This document shows positions 46,211 through 54,593 of a stretch of 64,000 nucleotides of DNA, one piece after another. A program made the position numbers and the translations under genes. The stretch is from contig JBDVOA010000018.1 of the NCBI GenBank assembly GCA_039969355.1, positions 186,001 through 250,000 of the forward strand, written 5' to 3'. The notes beneath the pieces were generated by a model. It had not been told where the DNA came from and searched no databases. It saw only the letters and a program-made list of their open reading frames with translations. This DNA is from JL08 sp039969355. GTDB lineage: Bacteria > Pseudomonadota > Alphaproteobacteria > Rhodobacterales > Rhodobacteraceae. How positions within the stretch are numbered: position 1 is the stretch's first letter; each line of letters opens with the position of its first letter.

Positions 46211-47451
46211 TTGGGAGTTTTTGCCTTTGCCAATCGGGTGTAACCATCGCGGGATTGCGGGGTTTTCATATCTAGTAGCCTGCCAGCTACCAGATTGCGC
46301 AGCATTTGTGCGGTTCCTCCGCCAATTGTGAACATCCGTGCGTCCCGAACCATCCGTTCAAGCGGTAAATTGCGCGAATATCCGCGCGCGCCATGCAACT
46401 GCAACGCATCATTGGTCACTTTTATCGCCATTTCAGACGCAAAAATCTTGGCCTGCGCAGCCAACATGGGATCAGGAAAGCCGGACGGCAGTAGATCAGC
46501 GCTGGCCGCCGCACGCCATATCATGAGGCGGGCCGCGTCAATCTGCATCGCCATGTCGGCCAACATCCATTGCACCCCCTGAAACTCGGCAATTGGGCGG
46601 CCAAATTGCTCGCGAGATTTTACAAAGTCGCGTGCCGCCTCAAAAGCTCCGCGCGCCAGCCCAAGCGCCACCGTCGCGGCTCCTACCCGTTGTGCATTAT
46701 AGGCGTCCATCAGCCCGGCAAACCCGCGTTCGATGCCTTGCGGTGGCGTAATCAAGCGATCCTGTGGCAGGCGAAGATTGCGCAGATGCACTTGGGTTTC
46801 GGGGATGCCACGTAGCCCCATTGCAGGTTCACGATCGCCGATCATCAGACCGTCTTCGCCCAGATATGCCATGAAACCGCCAATGCCCTTGAACGCGCCA
46901 TTTTCGATGACCCTCGCAAATATGAGATGAAGTTTGGAAATTCCGCCGCCTGTGATCCAGTGTTTGGTTCCGTTGAGCACCCACGTCTCTCCTTCCCTCA
47001 CGGCCGTCGTCGTCATATCGCTGGCGGCACTGCCTGCGTTTGGCTCTGAAATGCAGATTGCCGGTTTGTCGCCTGACAACACGTGTCTGGCTGCGATCTT
47101 CTTCTGGACAGCTGAGCCATACGCGGTAATAGCGCCAAGTGCGCCCATGTTCCCCTCAACAATGATGCGGCCCGAAACACCGCAGCACTTCGCAAATTCT
47201 TCGATCACCAAGACCGCGTCGCAATAGGATGCGCCGCGTCCGCCCAGCGGTTCCGGCAGGCACATTCCCATGAACCCGGCGTCGGCCATCGCTTTGACGA
47301 CGGATACGGGGTATTGCTCGCTGCGATCCGTCTCGGCAGCGAGGGGGAGGGCGATATCGTGGGCCAATTGCCCTGCGCGGGCCTGTAGGTCGATCTGACG
47401 TGCGTTAAGCCCAAATGTTGGGCCGGAATGAGAGGGTGTGTCCAGCATCAT
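46207..47451 (-). CDS. Acyl-CoA dehydrogenase
   Basis: An FAD-dependent dehydrogenase of 414 residues. Visible are the ICISEPNAGSAASDMTTTAV and WVLNGTKHWITGGG signatures, the middle beta domain (GLRGIPETQVHLRNLRL), GRPIAEFQGVQWMLADMAMQ and the C-terminal helix LERMVRDARMFTIGGGTAQM. The EGT catalytic glutamate position reads GGT, as in some subfamilies with a displaced base. First gene of the leftward operon with the ThDP enzyme (4-base overlap). A LysR gene lies 95 bases upstream. Confidence 0.93.
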   Translation of the reverse strand: MMLDTPSHSGPTFGLNARQIDLQARAGQLAHDIALPLAAETDRSEQYPVSVVKAMADAGFMGMCLPEPLGGRGASYCDAVLVIEEFAKCCGVSGRIIVEGNMGALGAITAYGSAVQKKIAARHVLSGDKPAICISEPNAGSAASDMTTTAVREGETWVLNGTKHWITGGGISKLHLIFARVIENGAFKGIGGFMAYLGEDGLMIGDREPAMGLRGIPETQVHLRNLRLPQDRLITPPQGIERGFAGLMDAYNAQRVGAATVALGLARGAFEAARDFVKSREQFGRPIAEFQGVQWMLADMAMQIDAARLMIWRAAASADLLPSGFPDPMLAAQAKIFASEMAIKVTNDALQLHGARGYSRNLPLERMVRDARMFTIGGGTAQMLRNLVAGRLLDMKTPQSRDGYTRLAKAKTPK

Positions 47452-47546
47452 AAGATTTCCGCAATTTTGAGTCGCCAGCAGATTACTTTAGTTATGATAA
47501 TTTATGTAATGAGTTTATTTTTACCTTTAGGTTAAAAAAAATCACG

Positions 47547-48410
47547 CTAATGCGGCGACTGCAGCACACCTAGAAAGGCCGTTATCAACGCATCGGGCTG
47601 AACTCCGGAAGGCACCAGCGCACCAACTTCCCGCGCGTAGGGGGGATCACCAAAGGGAACCGTCTTAAGGCCTTTCCATTCAGCGCGGGCCCCTTTGCAT
47701 TCCGGTACAATGGACACGCCCAATCCCTCGCGCACCATGGAGGCAATTGCATCCAAAGAGTCGATTTCCATGGTGGCATTCACTTTGATATTGCGGGCCT
47801 TCAGCTGTTTTTCAATGCCAGACCCGGCCCAGGTTTTGCGGTTAAACCAGATGAAAGGCATCCCGCTCAAAAGAGCGACATCTTCGGTTTCTTTGCTATC
47901 CGCAGGTGCAATGACAACAAACGGTTCGCTGGCGATCAGATGCCAGTCCAACCCATGGATCGGCTGATCCGGTTTGGTGCAGACCACGACATCCAACTGC
48001 CCTTTTTGCAAGTGCGATGTCAATTTCGCAGAACTGCCGCTACGCACTTCAATTCTGAGATCAGGATGCTGAACGCGAAGGTCCGAAAGAGCCGCAGGCA
48101 GAAAACTGGCCAACACTGTGGGCACCGCCCCAACAATCAATCGGCCCCGTATAATATCGCCCTTTGCCACTCCAGGAGCGGCGTCAAACATCGCTACGGT
48201 TTTTCGGGCGTGTTCGGCTAAGACGCGCCCCTGAACCGTGACGACAGGCGGACGTTGACTGCGATCAAACAGGGGGACCCCAAGTTCCTCTTCCATGCCT
48301 TTGATCTGCAGGCTGATGGCTGAGTGCGACAATCCGACCTGATCTCCGGCCGCCGCAAAAGAGCCCGTTTCTAAAACAGCGACGAGAGTGCGCATTTGAC
48401 GGATATTCAT
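47547..48410 (-). CDS. LysR-family transcriptional regulator
   Basis: A regulator of 287 residues. The helix-turn-helix is ETGSFAAAGDQVGLSHSAIS, then KGMEEELGVPLFDRSQRPP. The effector domain begins RLIVGAVPTVLASFLPAALS. It is not OxyR by its sequence, although katG lies upstream. Co-direction with the acyl-CoA dehydrogenase operon 95 bases downstream suggests it controls that operon. Confidence 0.94.
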   Translation of the reverse strand: MNIRQMRTLVAVLETGSFAAAGDQVGLSHSAISLQIKGMEEELGVPLFDRSQRPPVVTVQGRVLAEHARKTVAMFDAAPGVAKGDIIRGRLIVGAVPTVLASFLPAALSDLRVQHPDLRIEVRSGSSAKLTSHLQKGQLDVVVCTKPDQPIHGLDWHLIASEPFVVIAPADSKETEDVALLSGMPFIWFNRKTWAGSGIEKQLKARNIKVNATMEIDSLDAIASMVREGLGVSIVPECKGARAEWKGLKTVPFGDPPYAREVGALVPSGVQPDALITAFLGVLQSPH

Positions 48411-48738
48411 CAGTTATGAAACTCGTTGGCTCTGTTCACCGCCGACAATATGACATCATCACGAAGAAGTCAGCGGCCGTTAGCGCAATGCGCAACCGAC
48501 GCCGGAACAGGTCCGTGGCGGATATGCGCCAGCAATTCAACGCAAGAAGCTCATTTGGTGAAGCAGGTCCCAGTTGGCGGGCGCTATTGTAACGATGTGT
48601 AACGATGAAAAATTCGACTTAAATAACTTACGCGAGTTTGCTAAAAAGCGGTGGTGATAAGACCGATTCACCGTTCGGGTGGTCTGCGTCCTTATCCATG
48701 GACAAGTTCAGTCAACAAATTCGTTATCGGAGAAAAAA
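48411..48738. other. Divergent region between LysR and katG
   Basis: No gene. It carries the tandem repeat at 48588-48607 and an AT-rich stretch downstream of it. The katG start is preceded by CGGAGA. Confidence 0.45.
48588..48607 (+). repeat. Tandem 10-base direct repeat upstream of katG
   Basis: TGTAACGATG occurs twice without a gap, so the copies present on the same face of the helix. It lies about 130 bases before the katG start and could bind a stress regulator. An OxyR or similar site is not evident. Confidence 0.5.
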
Positions 48739-50934
48739 ATGGACGGGAATGATATCGCAGGCGCAGGCAAATGCCCGGTAATGAACACAACTTTCGGGGC
48801 GCGGTCGAACCGCGACTGGTGGCCCAACCAGTTGAACCTCAAAATGCTGCACCAGAACACCGCTGCGAGCGACCCCATGGGCCCATCGTTTGATTACGCC
48901 AAAGAGTTCGAAAAGCTTGATCTGCCTTCTGTCAAGGATGATATTTTTGCTCTGATGACCGACTCGCAAGATTGGTGGCCGGCAGATTATGGCCACTATG
49001 GCCCGTTCTTTATAAGGATGGCCTGGCACAGTGCCGGCACCTACCGCACCGCTGACGGTCGCGGCGGCGCGTCGTCAGGATCACAGCGCTTTGCACCGCT
49101 TAACAGCTGGCCGGACAACGTAAACCTCGACAAGGCGCGCCGATTGCTGTGGCCGGTCAAACAAAAATACGGCAACAAGATTTCCTGGGCCGACTTGATG
49201 ATTCTGGCCGGGAACTGCGCGCTGGAGTCAATGGGATTCAAGACCTTTGGATTTGCCGGTGGCCGTGAAGACATCTGGGAACCTGAAGAAGACATCTATT
49301 GGGGTGGCGAAGACGTCTGGCTGGATGACAAGCGTTATTCTGGTGAACGCGATCTCGAGAACCCGCTCGCTGCTGTTCAGATGGGCCTGATTTACGTCAA
49401 CCCCGAAGGGCCAAACGGAGAACCAAGTGCGGTTGCTTCGGGCCGAGATATTCGAGAAACATTCGCCCGGATGGCGATGAATGACGAAGAGACAGTCGCG
49501 CTAATCGCGGGCGGGCACACGTTTGGGAAAACCCATGGGGCTGGTGACGCCTCGCAAGTAGGTGCTGAACCAGAAGGTGCAAGCATCCAAGAACAGGGTT
49601 TCGGTTGGTCTAACAGCTTTCGCAGTGGCAAAGGTGTGGATACGATTTCCAGTGGATTGGAAGGGGCATGGACGCCCACGCCAATCACTTGGGACAACAC
49701 GTTTTTTGACACGTTGTTTGGGTACGATTGGGATCTTGTCAAAAGCCCCGCAGGTGCCTGGCAGTGGGTTCCAACAGACACAGCCGCTGCGGATGCGGTC
49801 CCTGATGCGCACGACCCATCTAAGCGGCATGCACCTATCATGCTGACGTCAGACCTCGCGCTGCGCATGGACCCGATTTACGGTCCGATCTCAAAGCGGT
49901 TCCACGAGAACCCGGATCAGTTCGCCGACGCCTTTGCGCGTGCTTGGTTCAAACTGACTCACCGCGACATGGGTCCCCTTTCGCGCTATCTCGGGGCTGA
50001 GGTCCCAGAGGAAGAACTGCTTTGGCAGGACGTTATCCCTGCGGGTCCGCCTGATGTGATTGATGCGCAGGACATTGAGTCTCTCAAGGCGAATATTCTC
50101 GATTCCGGGCACTCTGTCTCTGAACTGGTTTCGACTGCGTGGGCGTCTGCCTCCACGTTCCGCGGATCAGACAAACGGGGCGGCGCGAACGGTGCACGCA
50201 TTCGCCTTGAACCGCAGAAGAACTGGGACGTGAACCAGCCTTCCCAACTCGCAGGCGTGCTCAAGTCTCTCGAAGAGATACAGGGCAATTTCAACAACGA
50301 ACAAACCGGCCCCAAAGCGGTGTCACTGGCCGACCTGATTGTCCTTGGCGGCTGCGCTGCAGTTGAGAAAGGCGCGAAGAACGCCGGGCATGATGTTACT
50401 GTGCCGTTTGAACCGGGGCGTACAGATGCCACACAAGAACAAACTGACGTAGAATCCTTTGGCATGCTGGAGCCAATGGCTGACGGGTTCCGCAATTACC
50501 TTAAAGGCGACTACACGGTTTCCGCAGAAGAGTTGCTTGTGGATCGCGCACAACTTATGACACTAACGGCACCCGAGATGACGGTACTAGTTGGCGGCAT
50601 GCGCGCGCTGAACGCCAATGTTGGACAATCTCAACACGGTGTTTTCACCCAACGATCAGAGGCCCTGACCACTGATTTCTTCGTAAACTTGCTCGACATG
50701 GGAACCGAATGGAAACCGGTTGAAGGTTCTGAAAGCACGTTCGAAGGGTGCGACCGTCAGAGTGGCGAGGTCAAGTGGACGGGCACTCGTGTCGATCTTG
50801 TCTTTGGCTCGAACTCTCAGCTTCGCGCATTGGCCGAAGTCTATGCCTGTGACGATGCACAAGAGGCGTTTGTGGCCGATTTTGTTGCCGCGTGGAACAA
50901 AGTGATGCAGGCTGATCGCTTCGATCTTGCTTGA
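48739..50934 (+). CDS. katG: Catalase-peroxidase
   Basis: A haem enzyme of 731 residues that removes hydrogen peroxide by catalase and peroxidase chemistry. The distal site is RMAWHSAGTYRTADGRGG, with the Trp and His of the active site. LIYVNPEGPNGEPSA carries the tyrosine of the Met-Tyr-Trp adduct. The proximal histidine is in LIAGGHTFGKTHGAGD. Both duplicated halves (second from about residue 430) are complete. ATG 48739 is chosen over GTG 48679 because MDGNDIAGAGKCPVMN matches the family start. Confidence 0.98.
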   Translation: MDGNDIAGAGKCPVMNTTFGARSNRDWWPNQLNLKMLHQNTAASDPMGPSFDYAKEFEKLDLPSVKDDIFALMTDSQDWWPADYGHYGPFFIRMAWHSAGTYRTADGRGGASSGSQRFAPLNSWPDNVNLDKARRLLWPVKQKYGNKISWADLMILAGNCALESMGFKTFGFAGGREDIWEPEEDIYWGGEDVWLDDKRYSGERDLENPLAAVQMGLIYVNPEGPNGEPSAVASGRDIRETFARMAMNDEETVALIAGGHTFGKTHGAGDASQVGAEPEGASIQEQGFGWSNSFRSGKGVDTISSGLEGAWTPTPITWDNTFFDTLFGYDWDLVKSPAGAWQWVPTDTAAADAVPDAHDPSKRHAPIMLTSDLALRMDPIYGPISKRFHENPDQFADAFARAWFKLTHRDMGPLSRYLGAEVPEEELLWQDVIPAGPPDVIDAQDIESLKANILDSGHSVSELVSTAWASASTFRGSDKRGGANGARIRLEPQKNWDVNQPSQLAGVLKSLEEIQGNFNNEQTGPKAVSLADLIVLGGCAAVEKGAKNAGHDVTVPFEPGRTDATQEQTDVESFGMLEPMADGFRNYLKGDYTVSAEELLVDRAQLMTLTAPEMTVLVGGMRALNANVGQSQHGVFTQRSEALTTDFFVNLLDMGTEWKPVEGSESTFEGCDRQSGEVKWTGTRVDLVFGSNSQLRALAEVYACDDAQEAFVADFVAAWNKVMQADRFDLA

Positions 50935-51372
50935 TATTGTCGCTGCGGCGCCAAGAGAACTGGAACAGCAACACATGAACCTTATTGGCAGTTCTGGTTG
51001 ATTGCTGTTTCAGTTCATGTCGCGTTTGAGCTGCGCGGTGAGCGTCTGATTGCGGTATTGGCGATGAATGATCGCCATTCTAAGCGAACTATGACAAATC
51101 GATGATTTGACTGGATCGACATATTTGCCAATTTATAGCGAAGATACTGCTTACTCTGTTGGTCGCCACCTTCACTTACGACTCGACTAGCGCCGTTGAC
51201 GAGTTCACTTTAAGCGGAGAAATTGGTCTTCGTTTCCTGATGGCGTAGGCAAGGTCACCTTATGGGCATCAATCATGATTGCAATGAATGACAATGGTTT
51301 CGGCGATAAATACCATCCGTTGAAAGCTGTCTATCACCATTGTTTCCGCGCAGAATAAACTGAGACTTAGCC
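50935..51372. other. Intergenic region after katG
   Basis: A 438-base stretch without a recognised gene. It has a small hairpin GGCGAT-GAATG-ATCGCC (51060-51076) and an untranslated-looking leader before the PdxA homologue, which lacks a good ribosome site. Part of it may be an eroded gene, but I recognise no protein. Confidence 0.4.
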
Positions 51373-52377
51373 ATGAAACCGAGCACCCCACCAATCGCAA
51401 TCACAATGGGTGATCCGTCCGGAATTGGGCCGGAAATAATTATTAAAGCCCTCACCCAAACCGGCGGGTCAGATCGAAGCGTTGTCTTTGGCTGTCCAAG
51501 GGTAATGGCCCGGGCCGCGAAAATGGTGGGCGCGGAAGTAAGCATTTGTGGCCTGAATAGCGTTCATGATGCCCGCTATGCAACAGACACAATTCAAGTG
51601 CTGCGTACAACGCAGTTTGAGGCACTGCCCCCGATTGGAGAGGTGAATGGCACGAGTGGTCGGGCTGCCTTCGATGCGATCAAGACAAGTATCGACTGCG
51701 CTCTGTCTGGGGAGGTTACCGGCATTGTCACGGCTCCAATCCATAAAGAAGCCTTGTCGGTCGCCGGGATTAACTACCCCGGTCATACCGAGATGCTGGC
51801 CGATTTCGGTGGGTCGGACAAGTTCGCCATGCTTTTGGGAAATGATGACATACGCACGGTTCTGGTTACGATCCACTGTTCGCTGAGTGACGCAATCAAA
51901 AGCGCAGATTTTGATGCACAGATGAACGCCATTCGGTTGGCACATGAAGGCGCAATCGCGCTTGGCTATGACTATCCGCGAATTGCTGTGGCGGGTCTTA
52001 ACCCACATGCAGGTGAGGGCGGGCTGTTTGGTCGCGAAGAGATTGAGATCATCTCGCCCGCAATCAAGGCGGCACAGGCCGAAAACATCAACGTCTCCGG
52101 ACCGTGGCCCGGAGACACTGTGTTCATGCAGGCCCGACAAGGACAGTTCGATATTGTTGTCGCTCAATATCACGATCAGGGCCTTATTCCTGTTAAATAC
52201 ATGGGCCTGGAAAAAGGTGTAAACATTACGTTGGGATTGCCGTTTGTACGCACGAGCCCCGATCATGGCACCGCCTTCGATATCGCCGGGACAGGAAGGG
52301 CAGACTCCTCCAGCCTGATTACTGCAATGAACTACGCTGACCGTCTGGTGGCTGCCAAACATGAGGGACATGACTGA
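51373..52377 (+). CDS. PdxA-family 4-phosphohydroxythreonine dehydrogenase homologue
   Basis: An NAD-dependent metal enzyme of 334 residues. The metal ligands are visible as the His in NYPGHTEMLADFG, LNPHAGEGGLFG and YHDQGLIPVKYMG, and the start is ITMGDPSGIGPEIIIKAL. True PdxA makes vitamin B6; PdxA2-type paralogues instead oxidise 4-phospho-tetronates. Here the partner is a barrel-cupin protein rather than a DUF1537 kinase, so a catabolic PdxA2-type role in a new pathway is inferred. The stop and next start share one base. Confidence 0.9.
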   Translation: MKPSTPPIAITMGDPSGIGPEIIIKALTQTGGSDRSVVFGCPRVMARAAKMVGAEVSICGLNSVHDARYATDTIQVLRTTQFEALPPIGEVNGTSGRAAFDAIKTSIDCALSGEVTGIVTAPIHKEALSVAGINYPGHTEMLADFGGSDKFAMLLGNDDIRTVLVTIHCSLSDAIKSADFDAQMNAIRLAHEGAIALGYDYPRIAVAGLNPHAGEGGLFGREEIEIISPAIKAAQAENINVSGPWPGDTVFMQARQGQFDIVVAQYHDQGLIPVKYMGLEKGVNITLGLPFVRTSPDHGTAFDIAGTGRADSSSLITAMNYADRLVAAKHEGHD

Positions 52378-53432
52378 TGGGACTACGTTTCATTTTCATG
52401 CTGACGCGCAATGACAAAACCGTTGACGATGCAGAGCAACATCTGGTGCAGGCTCTTGCCGCGGGTGTCCATCATATCGGTTTCAAGGATGTTGGTTTGC
52501 CGTTTGAGCGGCTCAAGAACCTGAATACCGCCATCAAGACCGGCGGCGCGACGAGTTATCTTGAAGTGGTATCATTGGACAAAGAAAGTGAAATCGACTC
52601 TGCCAAGGCTGCGATTGAGATCGGCGTAGATATTTTGCTGGGCGGCACAAATGTTGATGAGGTTCTGCCACTGATCAAAGGAACCGGCATTCAATACTAC
52701 CCTTTTCCTGGCCGTATTGAGGGGCATCCAAGCGTATTGGAAGGTACAATTGATGAAATCGTCGAAAGTGCGCAGGCGCTTGTATCTCGTGATGGTGTTG
52801 ATGGGCTCGATCTGCTGGCATATCGATCAACAGAGAACGTGACAGGGCTGATGGCAGCTGTCTGTGCAGCGGTGGACAAGCCTGTGATCATGGCCGGTTC
52901 TATCGGCAGTCGCGATCGCATTGAGATCGTGCGCAGATCAGGTGCGGCAGGATTTACGATCGGGACGGCGGCGCTAGATGGCGATTACCCGTCCGACAGT
53001 CCAGAACTGGAAGCCCAATTAACGTCGATCCAGCGGGATGTAGCTGGTGTGAACAACCACATTTCCTCGCACACGCCCCAAAGCTTAAATGCATCTTTTT
53101 CCAGGTTTTCAGATAGGTGGAACCCTCGTGTTGCCGGGCAGGTAAACAACATGATGATAAAGCTCGCAAAATTCGAGGGCGAATTCGTTTGGCATCACAA
53201 TAAGTCGGAAGACGTGCTCTTTTTGGTTCATAAAGGCAAGCTTTCGATGAAGTTCCGCGACCGTAGCGAATGCATCAATCAGGGCGAATTCATCGTCGTA
53301 CCGCATGGTGTCGAACACTGCCCCGTCGCTGAAGAGGGCACTTGCGAAGTGTTGTTGTTGGAACCCGCAGCAACCACCGGCACCAAGAAGGTTGAAAATT
53401 ACAGCAAACCTAAAAAACGCGTCAAGACCTGA
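52377..53432 (+). CDS. TIM-barrel/cupin fusion protein
   Basis: A 351-residue two-domain protein. Residues 1-205 look like a (beta/alpha)8 barrel: FIFMLTRNDKTVDDAEQHLV, GVDILLGGTNVDEVL, GVDGLDLLAYRST, KPVIMAGSIGSRDRIE and GAAGFTIGTAAL occur at strand ends. A linker (NNHISSHTPQS) leads to a cupin (about 250-330: FEGEFVWHHNKSEDVLFLVH and GEFIVVPHGVEHCPVAEEG) with a likely metal-binding His/Glu set. I do not recognise this fusion. Its start overlaps the PdxA stop (TGATG), so the two are translationally coupled. Confidence 0.8.
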   Translation: MGLRFIFMLTRNDKTVDDAEQHLVQALAAGVHHIGFKDVGLPFERLKNLNTAIKTGGATSYLEVVSLDKESEIDSAKAAIEIGVDILLGGTNVDEVLPLIKGTGIQYYPFPGRIEGHPSVLEGTIDEIVESAQALVSRDGVDGLDLLAYRSTENVTGLMAAVCAAVDKPVIMAGSIGSRDRIEIVRRSGAAGFTIGTAALDGDYPSDSPELEAQLTSIQRDVAGVNNHISSHTPQSLNASFSRFSDRWNPRVAGQVNNMMIKLAKFEGEFVWHHNKSEDVLFLVHKGKLSMKFRDRSECINQGEFIVVPHGVEHCPVAEEGTCEVLLLEPAATTGTKKVENYSKPKKRVKT

Positions 53433-53729
53433 ATATCTCACTCTGGCTCGAGGCAGGTGGATAGGAAAATGCGAGAGCGCGCGCACCGACGCTATTGTTT
53501 GCGAGGTCTCCGATCCAACAAGAGTTGGCGTGCGGCCAACCAACAAGAATTTAGTAAATGTTTGCAAATAAAAGAAATTTGCTGTTAGATATATTGCTAA
53601 ATACAAACGTATAAATTCTACGACCACGATATTTTGTTCGACACCGGGTCAAGCCGCAACCCAAATCGAATGATGACTCGCAGACCCGGCGATGAACCAT
53701 ATTTGCCAGACAAACAGCGGTGATGGAGA
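53433..53729. other. AT-rich intergenic region upstream of the fecR-like gene
   Basis: Just under 300 bases without a gene. Two hairpins are visible: GTTGGC-GTGCG-GCCAAC (53524-53540) and GCAAAT...ATTTGC (53564-53582). Confidence 0.4.
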
Positions 53730-54593
53730 TTGTTGGTGCTAGTATTGAGCCGCACGGTTGCGGGTGTATTTCTGAGTGGGTTGTTATGGTTTGGGGCTTC
53801 GGCTACGGCGCAAGTCGTTGGGAAAGTTACCAATATAGCGCAGGGAGCGACGGCAACGTCGGGTGGCACAACAACGACGCTCGCTCTGAAATCTAACATT
53901 TCGACAGGGGATCTTCTCAAAACTAACACGACCGGGCAGTTACAAATCGTATTCGTTGATCGGACGCGGATTGTGGTTGGCCCCTCATCCGAGTTGCTGA
54001 TCGAGGACATCACCCTATCCGGGACAAAAAAAGCTAGCAAATTTGCTATTCAAGCTCTTGGAGGAACGTTTCGGTTTTTATCGGGCCGAAGCCCCAAAGC
54101 TGTATACGATCTGCGCACGCCAACGGCGACCATGGGTATCAGAGGCACAGAGTTTGATTTTGCCATCGGCAACCGCCGCTTGACGAAATTGGTGGCGTTC
54201 TCCGGCCAAGTCCGAATCTGTACCCGAAACAACAGATGCGCTCGTATTTCGGGAGGCTGTTCTGTTGTTACAGCAACCAGACGCCGCATAAAATTACCGA
54301 GAAATGATGACGTCAGGAATTCAATATTGCGGGAGGATTTTCCATACGTCGTCTCGCAGGACGCCCTTGATAAAGACTATCGCGTCCAGGTGGAGCGATG
54401 TGGCGAAATCGGAACAAAGGTTGTAACCAAAAAGTCCACACTTTCGATTGAACGAAAAGGCGAGGCTTCAAAGCCATCCGCCGCTGAAGAAAGCGGCGCC
54501 AAAGGTGGTAGCAGTAAATCGAGTGGAAGCAATAATACCAACGGAAACAATAACTCAGGCGGGGGGTACAACGAAGCCGCCGATGAAAGTTGA
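53730..54593 (+). CDS. FecR-domain secreted protein
   Basis: A periplasmic or surface protein of 287 residues beginning at TTG 53730 (GTG 53736 is possible). After a signal peptide (VAGVFLSGLLWFGASATAQ) comes a FecR domain (SNISTGDLLKTNTTGQLQIV, VGPSSELLIEDITLSGT and LRTPTATMGIRGTEFDFAIG). A Ser/Gly/Asn-rich low-complexity tail follows (from about residue 245). Unlike classical FecR it has no membrane helix next to a sigma factor. It overlaps the next gene by four bases, so the two are coupled. Confidence 0.85.
   Translation: MLVLVLSRTVAGVFLSGLLWFGASATAQVVGKVTNIAQGATATSGGTTTTLALKSNISTGDLLKTNTTGQLQIVFVDRTRIVVGPSSELLIEDITLSGTKKASKFAIQALGGTFRFLSGRSPKAVYDLRTPTATMGIRGTEFDFAIGNRRLTKLVAFSGQVRICTRNNRCARISGGCSVVTATRRRIKLPRNDDVRNSILREDFPYVVSQDALDKDYRVQVERCGEIGTKVVTKKSTLSIERKGEASKPSAAEESGAKGGSSKSSGSNNTNGNNNSGGGYNEAADES

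Noticed and set aside
47547..48410. OxyR assignment for the LysR gene next to katG
   Set aside because: No OxyR-like redox-cysteine segment is evident, and the gene points toward the acyl-CoA dehydrogenase operon, not katG.
51469..52371. Leftward 300-codon frame inside the PdxA homologue
   Set aside because: It is the reverse strand of a gene with clear metal-binding motifs and has no signature of its own.
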